From contig NZ_CP117437.1 of NCBI RefSeq assembly GCF_030687535.1, positions 496,001 through 560,000 on the forward strand: a stretch of DNA of 64,000 bases, given 5' to 3'. A model generated the notes under the pieces. The model was not told the DNA's origin and ran no database searches. It saw only the letters and a program-made list of their open reading frames with translations. Position 1 is the stretch's first letter. Every line of letters begins with the position of its first letter. This DNA is from Pseudomonas sp. FP2335. Lineage in GTDB: Bacteria; Pseudomonadota; Gammaproteobacteria; Pseudomonadales; Pseudomonadaceae. This document shows, piece by piece, positions 1 to 7,555 of the stretch. The position numbers were made by a program, and so were the translations under genes.

Positions 1-583
1 TCGCGGTGTGCCAGCTGACGAAATCGATCAGCACGCCGATGATCAGGCGCCCGCTCATGCCGCCAATCGCGTTGCCACCGATGTACAAGCCCATGGCCAA
101 GCCGATGTGCTGCGGGTGGATCTCTTCGCTCAGGTAGGTCATCGCCACGGCGGCCAGGCCGCTCAGGGACAAACCCACCAACGCGCGCATCAAGAGGATC
201 CCTTCCCACGTCGGCATCAGGCCGCTGGCAATCGTCGCCGTTGCTGCACAGAACAGCGCGGCGACCATCACCGGCTTGCGCCCCAGGGTGTCGGAGATCG
301 GTCCGGTGATCAGCAAACCCAGGGCCAGCATCGCGGTGGACACCGACAGGATCAGGCTGCTCTGCGCTGCATTGATCGAGAACTCATGGGACAGCGCCGG
401 CATCATCGGCTGCACGCAATACAGCAGGGCAAACGTGGCAAAACCACCGCAGAACAGCGCCAGTACCGTGCGCATGAACATCGGCGTGCCTTTTTCGATG
501 TACGCGTCATTGAGCTGGGCCACCACCTCATCCAGGGCAGTGGGTGGCACTTCTTGAGCGAGTGGAGCGACAGCAGAATTCAC
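1..583 (-). CDS. MFS transporter, 3' end outside the window
   Basis: Only the first 194 codons are present; the gene runs off the left edge. The start is GTG at 583, preceded by a GAGG about eight bases away. After a soluble N-terminal stretch of about 30 residues come hydrophobic helices, and the sequence GPISDTLGRKPV near residue 100 matches the loop 2-3 signature of the major facilitator superfamily. The fragment ends near a conserved GGMSGR helix. The overall look is of the YnfM-like drug or sugar efflux group. It faces away from the LysR gene at 707, a common regulator/transporter arrangement, so that regulator may control it. The substrate cannot be told from the sequence. Confidence 0.85.
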   Translation of the reverse strand, partial: MNSAVAPLAQEVPPTALDEVVAQLNDAYIEKGTPMFMRTVLALFCGGFATFALLYCVQPMMPALSHEFSINAAQSSLILSVSTAMLALGLLITGPISDTLGRKPVMVAALFCAATATIASGLMPTWEGILLMRALVGLSLSGLAAVAMTYLSEEIHPQHIGLAMGLYIGGNAIGGMSGRLIIGVLIDFVSWHTA

Positions 584-626
584 GGGGACCTCGGGGAGGG
601 GAAGCGTGCCAGGACCGGCCATGCAA

Positions 627-654
627 AAAGAATATAGCTGGCTAATGATTCTTT
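627..654. promoter_or_regulatory. Inverted repeat in the MFS/LysR intergenic region
   Basis: AAAGAAT (627-633) and ATTCTTT (648-654) form perfect 7-base arms around a 14-base spacer, within the 123-base gap between two divergent genes. A LysR-type regulator commonly binds dyads of this kind next to its own gene. Binding is inferred from position only. Confidence 0.4.
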
Positions 655-706
655 CCAATATATTGTTCGACCTGTTTGAGAGCTTTTACGACCTAATGAG
701 GCTGGC

Positions 707-1600
707 ATGGAATTACGACATCTGCGGTACTTCATCGCTGTCGCCGAAGAACTGCATTTCGGCCGCGCCGCGCAGGTGCTGGGCATCTCGCAACCGCCGC
801 TGAGCCAGCAGATCCAGGCACTGGAGCAGGAGGTAGGCGCGCGGTTGTTCGAGCGTACCAATCGTCGGGTCGAGCTGAGCGAGGCCGGCCGCTTGTTCCT
901 GCATGAGGCGCGATTGGTGTTGGCCCAGGTCGACAAGGCCGCTGATGTGGCCAGGCGTGCGCAATTGGGTGAACTGGGTGAATTGAAGATCGGCTTCACC
1001 TCGTCGGCGCCGTTCAACGCGAGCATTCCCCAGGCGATTTTTGCCTTCCGCCAGGCGTTCCCGGCGGTGCATCTGAACCTGCAGGAAATGAGCAGTACCG
1101 AAGTGGCCGAGTCACTGGTGGACGAGTCGATCCAGGTCGGCTTGATGCGCCCGCTGCCGTTGCCGGACTCCCTGAGTGTGATCGAGTTGATGCGCGAACC
1201 GCTGGTGGCCGTACTGAGCGCCGGTCACCCGTTGGCGCAAGGCAGCGAGCGCGGCCTGCACCTGGCGCAGTTGGCCGAGGAACCCTTCGTGTTTTTCCCG
1301 CGCAGCTACGGCAGCGGTCTCTATGCGCAGTTGCTGAACCTGTGCCGTGACGCCGGCTTCAGCCCGCACTTTGCCCAGGAGGCAGGGGAGGCGATGACCA
1401 TCATCGGCCTGGTGGCGGCAGGATTGGGGGTGTCGGTGCTGCCAGCGTCTTACCAGCGCATCCGGATTGATGGCGTGGTCTATCGCACGTTGCTGGATGA
1501 GGAGGCGGTGACATCGGTGTGGCTGGTGCAGCGCAAGGGCGTGCAAACGCCGATGGCGCAAGCGTTTGTGGAGTTGTTGACGCGCAAGGCGTCGGTGTAG
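707..1600 (+). CDS. LysR-family transcriptional regulator
   Basis: The product has 297 residues, the usual length for the family. Residues 1-60 form the winged helix-turn-helix: MELRHLRYFIAVAEELHFG, then AAQVLGISQPPLSQQIQALE, then GARLFER. The rest is a periplasmic-binding-protein-like effector domain starting near residue 90 (LKIGFTSSAPFN). The N-terminus and effector domain resemble the BenM/CatM subgroup, but the ligand cannot be inferred. It is transcribed away from the MFS gene and probably regulates it and itself. The ATG at 707 follows ATGAGGC, which offers a GAGG about seven bases upstream. Confidence 0.9.
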   Translation: MELRHLRYFIAVAEELHFGRAAQVLGISQPPLSQQIQALEQEVGARLFERTNRRVELSEAGRLFLHEARLVLAQVDKAADVARRAQLGELGELKIGFTSSAPFNASIPQAIFAFRQAFPAVHLNLQEMSSTEVAESLVDESIQVGLMRPLPLPDSLSVIELMREPLVAVLSAGHPLAQGSERGLHLAQLAEEPFVFFPRSYGSGLYAQLLNLCRDAGFSPHFAQEAGEAMTIIGLVAAGLGVSVLPASYQRIRIDGVVYRTLLDEEAVTSVWLVQRKGVQTPMAQAFVELLTRKASV

Positions 1601-1687
1601 GCGCGGTCACATATCAGGTAACGCAAGCGACTTAGTTATTCGCGAGAAAGTTGCGCAGAATCGCTTTTTCTCAAGTGAGTGATATGG

Positions 1688-2074
1688 ATGACACTTCTCT
1701 ACCAGCCCAAGGAGGGCAGCGTGTTGATTTGTGATTTTCGCGGCTATGAAGTCCCGGAAATCATCAAGATTCGGCCCGTTATTGTGATACGCAGGCACCG
1801 AACCAATAAGCTGCTGGTAACGGTAGTGCCGCTGAGTACTACCGCTCCACAGACGGTATTGGAGCACCACTTACAACTCGACAGTCATCTTCACGGCGCC
1901 AATCCGATCTGTTGGGCAAAATGCGACATTGTGGCGACCGTGAGTTTGGGCCGGCTGGACCGAATAAAAAGCAAAGATCGTCATGGCAAACGAACTTACA
2001 AAATCGCTGAGCTCACCAGTGAGCAGTTTCACGCGATAAAAGCGGCGGTGCGCAGTGCACTTGGGTTGCGATGA
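1688..2074 (+). CDS. PemK/MazF-family toxin-like protein, no antitoxin visible
   Basis: The 128-residue product starts MTLLYQPKEGSVLICDFRG and contains IIKIRPVIVI followed by a VVPLSTTAP strand. This is the SH3-like barrel pattern of PemK/MazF endoribonucleases (growth-inhibiting mRNA interferases). A GTG at 1679 is in frame, but ATG 1688 matches the usual family start. No open frame of antitoxin size precedes it between the LysR stop and this start, and none follows before the candidate RNA at 2143. Chromosomal solitary copies are known in pseudomonads and may have lost toxicity or may use a distant or RNA antitoxin. The family call is good; the activity is unknown. Confidence 0.75.
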   Translation: MTLLYQPKEGSVLICDFRGYEVPEIIKIRPVIVIRRHRTNKLLVTVVPLSTTAPQTVLEHHLQLDSHLHGANPICWAKCDIVATVSLGRLDRIKSKDRHGKRTYKIAELTSEQFHAIKAAVRSALGLR

Positions 2075-2108
2075 GCTTGGCGCTGGGCGAGCGGCTTTTT
2101 GCCACTGA

Positions 2109-2136
2109 TTGCAGGCGAGCTGCTTTCAGGCATACT
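2109..2136 (+). promoter_or_regulatory. Candidate sigma-70 promoter
   Basis: TTGCAG (2109-2114) and CATACT (2131-2136) are separated by 16 bases and lie just before the structured segment and terminator at 2143-2270. Each box differs from consensus at one or two positions. This is inferred from the sequence alone. Confidence 0.4.
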
Positions 2137-2142
2137 GCTCTC

Positions 2143-2268
2143 GTTCCCGAAAGGGGCTTGTGAGACTCTGAGGATCCTGGGCAACCAGCCATCGCAGAGC
2201 CAGGCAGGACGAGGCGATGACAAGCCAACCTGTTTGTGAAGAGGGCGCCGAAAGGCGCCCTTTGTCGT
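2143..2268 (+). ncRNA. Candidate small RNA, about 125 nt
   Basis: Between the toxin gene and the convergent lipoprotein gene lies a segment with a promoter-like pair upstream and a strong intrinsic terminator at its end. It has several self-complementary parts: CCC-GAAA-GGG (2146-2155), GGCTTGT (2155-2161) with ACAAGCC (2220-2226), and CATCGC with GCGATG inside that closed domain. No open frame of note occupies it. I do not recognise the family. It has only a few GGA motifs, so it does not look like an RsmX/Y/Z regulator. It could instead be the 3' untranslated region of the toxin gene. Confidence 0.4.
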
Positions 2269-2270
2269 TT
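2243..2270 (+). terminator. Rho-independent terminator
   Basis: GGGCGCC (2243-2249), loop GAAA, GGCGCCC (2254-2260), then TTTGTCGTTT. The stem is seven GC-rich pairs closed by a GNRA tetraloop. The T-rich tail follows on the plus strand only, so it ends plus-strand transcripts. Confidence 0.8.
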
Positions 2271-2299
2271 CTGGATGTGGCGCGGGAGCGGTCTCAGTG

Positions 2300-2743
2300 T
2301 TATTTGGTCGTGCCCGTCTGTTCAAACAACTGCGCCGCCGAGCCCGACTCGCTCACGCCGTTGCTGCGCAGCCCGGCCATGATGTCGCTGTCCAGGTTGT
2401 TCACCCAACGGTTGTAGTTGCGATGGATCTTGCCGTCCTTGTAGCCCAGGGAGCGGCTGTCGCGGTAGGTGATGGCGTAGCTGTTGCGGGTGTAGCGGAT
2501 GTCGATGGCCGCGTAGTACTGGTTGCGGACGGTGATCTCGGCCTGCACCAGTTGCGGGCTCAGGCGTTGTACCGTCCAGTCGCGTTTTTGCAGGGCGCTG
2601 AGGATGACCTGCTTGATTTTTTCTTCGCCGACCTGGGCGTTGGCCGGCAGTTCGTGCTGGGTGTTGAGCACCGGCTTGCTGGTGCAACCGGCGGTGGTCA
2701 ACAGGGCGAGAGTGATCAGGGTGGCGCGTAGCAAGGAAGACAT
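2300..2743 (-). CDS. Small lipoprotein downstream of the APE operon
   Basis: This 147-residue protein has a typical lipoprotein signal: a short charged N-terminus, a hydrophobic core and the lipobox TTAGC with the acylated cysteine at residue 20. The mature part has no domain I can name. It contains charged and tyrosine-rich stretches (RNQYYAAIDIRYTRNSYAITY) typical of conserved pseudomonad envelope lipoproteins. It starts 26 bases after the last ketosynthase gene on the same strand and could be the final gene of that operon. Whether it serves the aryl polyene pathway is unknown. Confidence 0.75.
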   Translation of the reverse strand: MSSLLRATLITLALLTTAGCTSKPVLNTQHELPANAQVGEEKIKQVILSALQKRDWTVQRLSPQLVQAEITVRNQYYAAIDIRYTRNSYAITYRDSRSLGYKDGKIHRNYNRWVNNLDSDIMAGLRSNGVSESGSAAQLFEQTGTTK

Positions 2744-2769
2744 TCCGTATTCTCCAATCGATTAAAAAG

Positions 2770-3996
2770 TCAGGACCAGCGGCGGAAGATCAGCGAGGTG
2801 TTGACGCCGCCAAAGGCAAAGTTGTTGTTCATCACGTAGTCGTGGTGCATCTCGCGGAACTCACCTTGCAGGTAATCGAGCTCACCGCATTGCGGGTCCA
2901 CCACGTCCAGGTTGAAGGTGTGCACGTACTGGTTGCGGTTCATCATCTCGATGCTGAACCACGACTCCAGCGCGCCGCACGCGCCCAAGGTGTGGCCGAG
3001 AAAACTTTTCTGCGAACTGATGGGCATGCGGCTGCCGAACAAGGCGTGGGTGGCCAGGGTCTCGGCGACGTCACCTTGGTCGGTGGCGGTGCCGTGGCCG
3101 TTGACGTAGCCGATGGCCGCCGGCTCCAAGCCTGCATCCTCAAGCGCCAGCTCCATGGCGCGGCGCATGGTTTTCTGTTCCGGGCGCGTGGTGTGCTGGC
3201 CGTCGGCGTTGCTGCCGAAACCGACCAGTTCCGCGTGGATATGGGCACCGCGCGCCAGCGCATGTTCCAGTTCTTCGAGCACCAGCATGCCGCCGCCTTC
3301 GCCGATCACCAGGCCATCGCGGCCGCTGTCGTAGGGGCGTGGGCTGGTCTGCGGCGCATCGTTTTTCAGGCTGGTGGCGTAAAGCGCATCAAACACCATG
3401 GCTTCGGTGGGGCACAGTTCCTCGGCGCCACCGGCGAGCATCAACGGCAGGCGGCCGAACTTGATCGCCTCGTAGGCATACCCGATGCCCTGGCTGCCGC
3501 TGGTGCAGGCGCTGGACGTGGGGATCAGCCGCCCGGTCAGGCCAAAGAAGATGCTGATATTCGCCGCCGTGGTGTGCGGCATCATGCGTACGTAGGAGTT
3601 GGCATTCAGGCCCTCGGCCACCGAGTTCAGCAGCATATTGCCGAATGCCTTGATCTCGTCGGTGCTGCCGGTGGACGAACCGCAGGCCACGCCCATGCGC
3701 CCATCCTTGATCGACTCGTCACCCAGCAAACCGGCGTCCTGCAACGCCTGCTCCGCCGCCCACACCGCAAAGCGCGAGACACGGCCCATGCTGCGCAGTT
3801 GCTTGCGCGTCCAGTGGGCGGGCACGACAAAATCGTCGATCGGCCCGGCCAGGCGCGTGTTCAATTCGGTGAAACGGTCCCACTCATCCATGCGCCGGAT
3901 GCCGCTGCGGTTGGCGCGGAAGTTGGCCGAGATGGTCGCCCAATCGCTGCCCAGGGAAGTCATGCCGGCCATGCCGGTCACTACGACGCGTTTCAT
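2770..3996 (-). CDS. Beta-ketoacyl-ACP synthase (ApeR-like)
   Basis: This 408-residue FabF-type ketosynthase catalyses decarboxylative condensation of an acyl chain with malonyl-ACP. The catalytic triad is intact: Cys164 in SSACTSGSQG, His301 in NGHGTATDQGD and His335 in SFLGHTLGACG. It is the last of the run KS-DH-KR-KS, matching ApeR. The start is ATG 3996, which shares a base with the reductase stop (TGATG), with GGAGG nine bases upstream; a GTG two codons earlier is less likely. In the E. coli system the equivalent enzyme works beside a separate KS/chain-length-factor pair; that role here is inferred. Confidence 0.9.
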   Translation of the reverse strand: MKRVVVTGMAGMTSLGSDWATISANFRANRSGIRRMDEWDRFTELNTRLAGPIDDFVVPAHWTRKQLRSMGRVSRFAVWAAEQALQDAGLLGDESIKDGRMGVACGSSTGSTDEIKAFGNMLLNSVAEGLNANSYVRMMPHTTAANISIFFGLTGRLIPTSSACTSGSQGIGYAYEAIKFGRLPLMLAGGAEELCPTEAMVFDALYATSLKNDAPQTSPRPYDSGRDGLVIGEGGGMLVLEELEHALARGAHIHAELVGFGSNADGQHTTRPEQKTMRRAMELALEDAGLEPAAIGYVNGHGTATDQGDVAETLATHALFGSRMPISSQKSFLGHTLGACGALESWFSIEMMNRNQYVHTFNLDVVDPQCGELDYLQGEFREMHHDYVMNNNFAFGGVNTSLIFRRWS

Positions 3997-4724
3997 CAGC
4001 ACAGGCCTCCGTTCACGGCCAGGACCTGGCGGGTGATATAACCGGCCTCGGCCGACATCAGGAAATTCACCGCACCGGCGACCTCTTCCGGGGTGCCCAT
4101 GCGCTGTGCCGGGATCATCTTCATCAACTCTTCCACCGGCACGTTTTCATCCAGCATCGCTGTGTCGATCAGGCCCGGTGCGACGCAGTTGACGGTGATC
4201 TTGCGCTTGCCCAACTCGATGGCCAACGCTTTGGCTGCCCCGATCAGGCCGGCTTTCGAGGCGCTGTAGTTGACCTGGCCACGGTTGCCGATCAGCCCGG
4301 AAACCGAAGTGATGCAGACGATGCGTCCAGCGGCGCGGCGGCGGATCATCGGCATCATCACCGGGTGCAGCACGTTGTAGAAACCGTCGAGGTTGGTACG
4401 CAGCACCACGTCCCAATCGTCTTCCGACAAGGCCGGGAACGCGCCGTCGCGAGTCAGGCCGGCGTTGAGCACCACGCCGTAATAGGCGCCGTTTGTCTCA
4501 ACGTCCGCTTCAAGGATTGCCTTGCAGGCCGCGCGGTCCGCCACATCGAATTGCAGCACTCGCGCCTTGCGGCCCAGGGCTTGGACCTCGACCTGCACCG
4601 CGTCGGCCTCGGCACGGCCACTGCGGCAGTGCAGCACGATGTCGTGGCCGGCCTGGGCCAGGCGCAAGGCAATGGCGCGGCCGATACCACGGCTGGAGCC
4701 GGTGACCAGTACGGATTCAGTCAT
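3996..4724 (-). CDS. 3-ketoacyl-ACP reductase, FabG-type (ApeQ-like)
   Basis: A 242-residue short-chain dehydrogenase that reduces the beta-keto group on the growing ACP-bound polyene with NADPH. The dinucleotide-binding motif TGSSRGIG starts at residue 8, NAGL is at 87-90, and the catalytic Ser140, Tyr153 and Lys157 (YSASK) are present. Length and motifs are standard for FabG. Its ATG overlaps the dehydratase stop by four bases (ATGA), indicating translational coupling. Confidence 0.92.
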   Translation of the reverse strand: MTESVLVTGSSRGIGRAIALRLAQAGHDIVLHCRSGRAEADAVQVEVQALGRKARVLQFDVADRAACKAILEADVETNGAYYGVVLNAGLTRDGAFPALSEDDWDVVLRTNLDGFYNVLHPVMMPMIRRRAAGRIVCITSVSGLIGNRGQVNYSASKAGLIGAAKALAIELGKRKITVNCVAPGLIDTAMLDENVPVEELMKMIPAQRMGTPEEVAGAVNFLMSAEAGYITRQVLAVNGGLC

Positions 4725-5182
4725 GGCGTTACGTCCTTCGATTCATCTAAATAGTTGGCCGCCTGGGGCGGTCGAAATACATTCAAGCGCGCACTGGCCT
4801 GGATCCCGTCACCAGTGAGGTGGCATTCGAACACACCCATGCCGTTGTCGTCTTCCAGGGAGCGTATGCCGTGGATCTTCAGCTCGGCGCCCGCCGGGAA
4901 GTGCTCCACGTTGCACTCGAACTTGCGTGTGCCGAGCAGGAAGCCCAGTTCCACCGCTTCGCCGTTCTGGCGCGCGCGGCAGCCGGCATAGGCGGCGACG
5001 CTTTGCGCCATCAGCTCGATGCCGACCCAGGCCGGCAGGCTGCCGTCCGGGCGGTTGAACAGGCCGCCGGGGGTGACGGTGAGGCGGGTGTGAATCTGCT
5101 CTTCATCGAACGACAGCACCTGATCGATCAGGATCATGTCGCCGGCATGGGGCAGCAGTTCGGCGAGTGGCCAAGGGGTCAT
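4721..5182 (-). CDS. 3-hydroxyacyl-ACP dehydratase, hotdog fold (ApeP-like)
   Basis: A 153-residue single hotdog domain. It begins MTPWPLAELLPHAGDMILID, the FabZ/FabA-like opening, with the likely catalytic histidine at residue 12 in LLPHAGDM. It contains a long helix around WVGIELMAQSVAAYAG. It would dehydrate the hydroxyacyl intermediate to give a conjugated double bond in each cycle. Open sequence extends about 100 bases upstream, but ATG 5182 overlaps the ketosynthase stop by four bases and is the natural start. A second dehydratase domain occurs in this cluster at the end of the AMP ligase. Confidence 0.87.
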   Translation of the reverse strand: MTPWPLAELLPHAGDMILIDQVLSFDEEQIHTRLTVTPGGLFNRPDGSLPAWVGIELMAQSVAAYAGCRARQNGEAVELGFLLGTRKFECNVEHFPAGAELKIHGIRSLEDDNGMGVFECHLTGDGIQASARLNVFRPPQAANYLDESKDVTP

Positions 5183-6345
5183 GGGGCCTCTCCGATAATC
5201 AGGCTGACGTTGTTGCCGCCGAAGGCAAACGAGTTGCTCATCAGGCGGGGTTTTTCCAGGGTTTCGCCCAGGTGCGCCCACTTCAGGGCGGGCAGTGCCG
5301 GATCGGGCTGGCCGTCCCAGAGGTGCGGCGGCAGTTGGCCGTGGGTCAGGCTCAGCCAGCAGAACGCCGCTTCCAGCGCTCCAGCGGCCCCCAGGGTGTG
5401 GCCGCTCATGGGTTTGGTCGACGAGCAGGGCACGCCGCCGGGGAACAGGTTGGCCACGGCCAGGCTCTCCATGGCGTCGTTGTGCTGGGTGGCGGTGCCG
5501 TGCAGGTTCAGGTAGCCGATCTGCTCAGGCGTCAGTTGCGCGCTGGCCAGGGCCTTGCGCATCGATTGCAACGCGCCCTTGCCGCTGGGCTCGGGGGCGG
5601 AGATATGGTGTGCATCGCAACTCGCGCCGCTGCCCAGCAGGGCAATCGGCGCCGGCTCTTTACTCATCACGAACAGCACCGCGGCTTCGCCGATATTGAT
5701 GCCGTTGCGGTTCACCGAAAACGGGTTGCAGCGCTCGTTCGACACCGCTTCCAGCGAACTGAAGCCGTTGAGCGTCAGCTTGCACAAACTGTCGACGCCG
5801 CCGCAGATCACGGCGTCGCACACGCCCAGGTCCAACAGGCGCTGGGCACTCATCAACGCACGGGCGCTGGAGGTGCAGGCAGTCGAGATCACATAGGCCG
5901 GGCCGCTCAGTTGCAGCCAGTCGGCAAGGAAGTTCGCCGGGGCGCTGAGTTCCTGTTGCTGGTAATCGTAGTCGCCGGGGAACTGGTGTTCGCGCAGGTA
6001 ATGGGCGATGCCGCGACTGGCCTCGTCGATGCCCGAGGTGCTGGTGCCGAGCACAACGCCGACCCGCGACGGGCCGTAGGTGTGGATCGCCTGGCGAATC
6101 TCGCCCTCGATCTGCAATGCCGCCTCCAGCAACAACTGGTTATTGCGGCTGCTCTGCTGGCCCAATTCCAGCGGGATGGCTGCCAGTTCGCCGTGCACGC
6201 TGCCCACCGGCAACACGCGTTCGGGCACCCAGCCGCTTTCGGCGCGCATGCCCGAACAGTCACCGGCAAACAGGCTGCGGCTGACTTCGGCCTGGCCACG
6301 GCCGAGGGCGCAGATCACGCCGAGGGCATTCAGGTAGGCGGTCAT
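5179..6345 (-). CDS. Beta-ketoacyl-ACP synthase (ApeO-like)
   Basis: This 388-residue ketosynthase has all three catalytic residues: Cys157 in ISTACTSSARAL, His282 in NLHGTATQHND and His316 in MSGHTLGAAGALE. Its position next to the DUF3261 lipoprotein matches ApeO. In E. coli, ApeO pairs with ApeC, the chain-length factor encoded at the far end of the operon. Its ATG overlaps the preceding stop by four bases. The N-terminal FabF signature is less regular than in the other ketosynthase, in line with a specialised heterodimeric enzyme. Confidence 0.9.
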   Translation of the reverse strand: MTAYLNALGVICALGRGQAEVSRSLFAGDCSGMRAESGWVPERVLPVGSVHGELAAIPLELGQQSSRNNQLLLEAALQIEGEIRQAIHTYGPSRVGVVLGTSTSGIDEASRGIAHYLREHQFPGDYDYQQQELSAPANFLADWLQLSGPAYVISTACTSSARALMSAQRLLDLGVCDAVICGGVDSLCKLTLNGFSSLEAVSNERCNPFSVNRNGINIGEAAVLFVMSKEPAPIALLGSGASCDAHHISAPEPSGKGALQSMRKALASAQLTPEQIGYLNLHGTATQHNDAMESLAVANLFPGGVPCSSTKPMSGHTLGAAGALEAAFCWLSLTHGQLPPHLWDGQPDPALPALKWAHLGETLEKPRLMSNSFAFGGNNVSLIIGEAP

Positions 6346-6824
6346 TGGGCGGCTCCGAGCGGGGTGATGCGGTAGCTCAACGGCTGCCCGCTGATGTTCA
6401 CGCTGAAAGCCTCGGACGACTGGTAGATGATCTGCCAATGCCCCGGCAGTGTGCGCGTCAGGTCCATGGCCTGCGCGCTGGGGTACAGCGTGCGCACCTC
6501 ATCCGCCGAAGCCAGGGCAAACAGCAACGCGGCAAACAGCTCGCGGGCCTGGGGATTGGGCGGCAGCAGGCCGTCGGCCTGCCATTGGCCATTGACCAGT
6601 TTTTGCCGGGCCTGGGGAATGCCCAGCGGGTCCATCATCGACCAGCGGATGCCAGCGCCTTCGCGCTGGATCACCAACAGCCAGTCCTGGCTCTGGCCGT
6701 CGGCCAGGCGCTGCACATGCAATTGCAACGGCAACGCCAGGGCCGGGGGATTCTTCGGCAGCGGCGGCTGGCTGGCGCAGGCGCCCAGCAGCAACAGGCA
6801 ACCGATCAGCAACAGACGCATCAT
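6342..6824 (-). CDS. DUF3261 outer-membrane lipoprotein (ApeN-like)
   Basis: A 160-residue lipoprotein with the signal MMRLLLIGCLLLLGAC, lipobox cysteine at residue 16. Residues after position 30 (PLQLHVQRLADGQSQDWLLV) resemble DUF3261 proteins, which are regular members of aryl polyene clusters. The lipobox cysteine is followed by Ala-Ser rather than Asp, so outer-membrane sorting is expected. Its start codon overlaps the methyltransferase stop by four bases. It may receive or anchor the polyene lipid; its exact function is not known. Confidence 0.82.
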   Translation of the reverse strand: MMRLLLIGCLLLLGACASQPPLPKNPPALALPLQLHVQRLADGQSQDWLLVIQREGAGIRWSMMDPLGIPQARQKLVNGQWQADGLLPPNPQARELFAALLFALASADEVRTLYPSAQAMDLTRTLPGHWQIIYQSSEAFSVNISGQPLSYRITPLGAAQ

Positions 6825-7555
6825 GGGGCGGTGCTCGCCAATGGTTTGCGAGCCACACAGTTGACCAGGGTTTCTTCGCGCTGCCCCACCGGCGGCGCCT
6901 TGCGCAGGCCCCAGCGTTCGAGCAGGCCGAAATCGCTGGAACGGCTCCACCACAGATACGGGTACGAGACGTTCTGCGGACCGAATTCAAAACCCTGCTC
7001 GCGGAGCATCTCCAGATATTGCTCGGCGCTTTTCTGCACATGCATCGGGTGGCGGAACAGCCAGCGGATCACCCAGGTGTCGATATAGGCTTCGGTGGAC
7101 TCGGCAAACAGCAGATAACCACCCGGCTTGAGCACGCGGTAGAACTCTTTCAGCGCGCGGTGCTGCTCGACCAGGTGGTGGAAGGTCTGGTGGCAGAACA
7201 GGATGTCGACGCTTGCGTCCGGCACATCGAGGGTGGCGCAGTCGCTGCCGATCAACTCGACGGACAGGCCCTGGCGCGCCGCTTCGGCTTGGCTCAGTGC
7301 GAGGCTGTGAGGGTCGGCATCCAGGCCGATCAGGCGCTCGGGCGCAAACACCTGCTGCAAGTACTGGAACGACTTGCCCTGGCCGCAGCCGGCGTCGAGC
7401 AACACCGGCGCGGGCGGCAAGGGGTCGCTGAACAGGCTGCGCAGGTCGTTGATCGCCACGCGCAACACGTGGTGCTGCCAGGTGTGGCTGCGCAGGAACC
7501 AGAAGCCGAACTTGGTTTCTTCGACGTAGTTTTTACTCAGGTACTGACTGCTCAT
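6821..7555 (-). CDS. SAM-dependent methyltransferase (ApeB-like)
   Basis: The 244-residue class I methyltransferase has motif I VLLDAGCGQG at residues 51-60, the acidic ribose-binding loop LIGLDADPHS and a motif IV-like segment DILFCHQTFHHL. O-methylation or C-methylation of the aryl head group is known for aryl polyenes, and this is its likely job. It overlaps both neighbours by four bases. In the E. coli order a methyltransferase lies near the start of the operon; here it is displaced to a position after the FAD oxidoreductase. Confidence 0.85.
   Translation of the reverse strand: MSSQYLSKNYVEETKFGFWFLRSHTWQHHVLRVAINDLRSLFSDPLPPAPVLLDAGCGQGKSFQYLQQVFAPERLIGLDADPHSLALSQAEAARQGLSVELIGSDCATLDVPDASVDILFCHQTFHHLVEQHRALKEFYRVLKPGGYLLFAESTEAYIDTWVIRWLFRHPMHVQKSAEQYLEMLREQGFEFGPQNVSYPYLWWSRSSDFGLLERWGLRKAPPVGQREETLVNCVARKPLASTAP

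Noticed and set aside
2143..2268. RsmX/Y/Z-type regulatory RNA
   Set aside because: It has only a few GGA motifs and they are not regularly spaced in hairpin loops.
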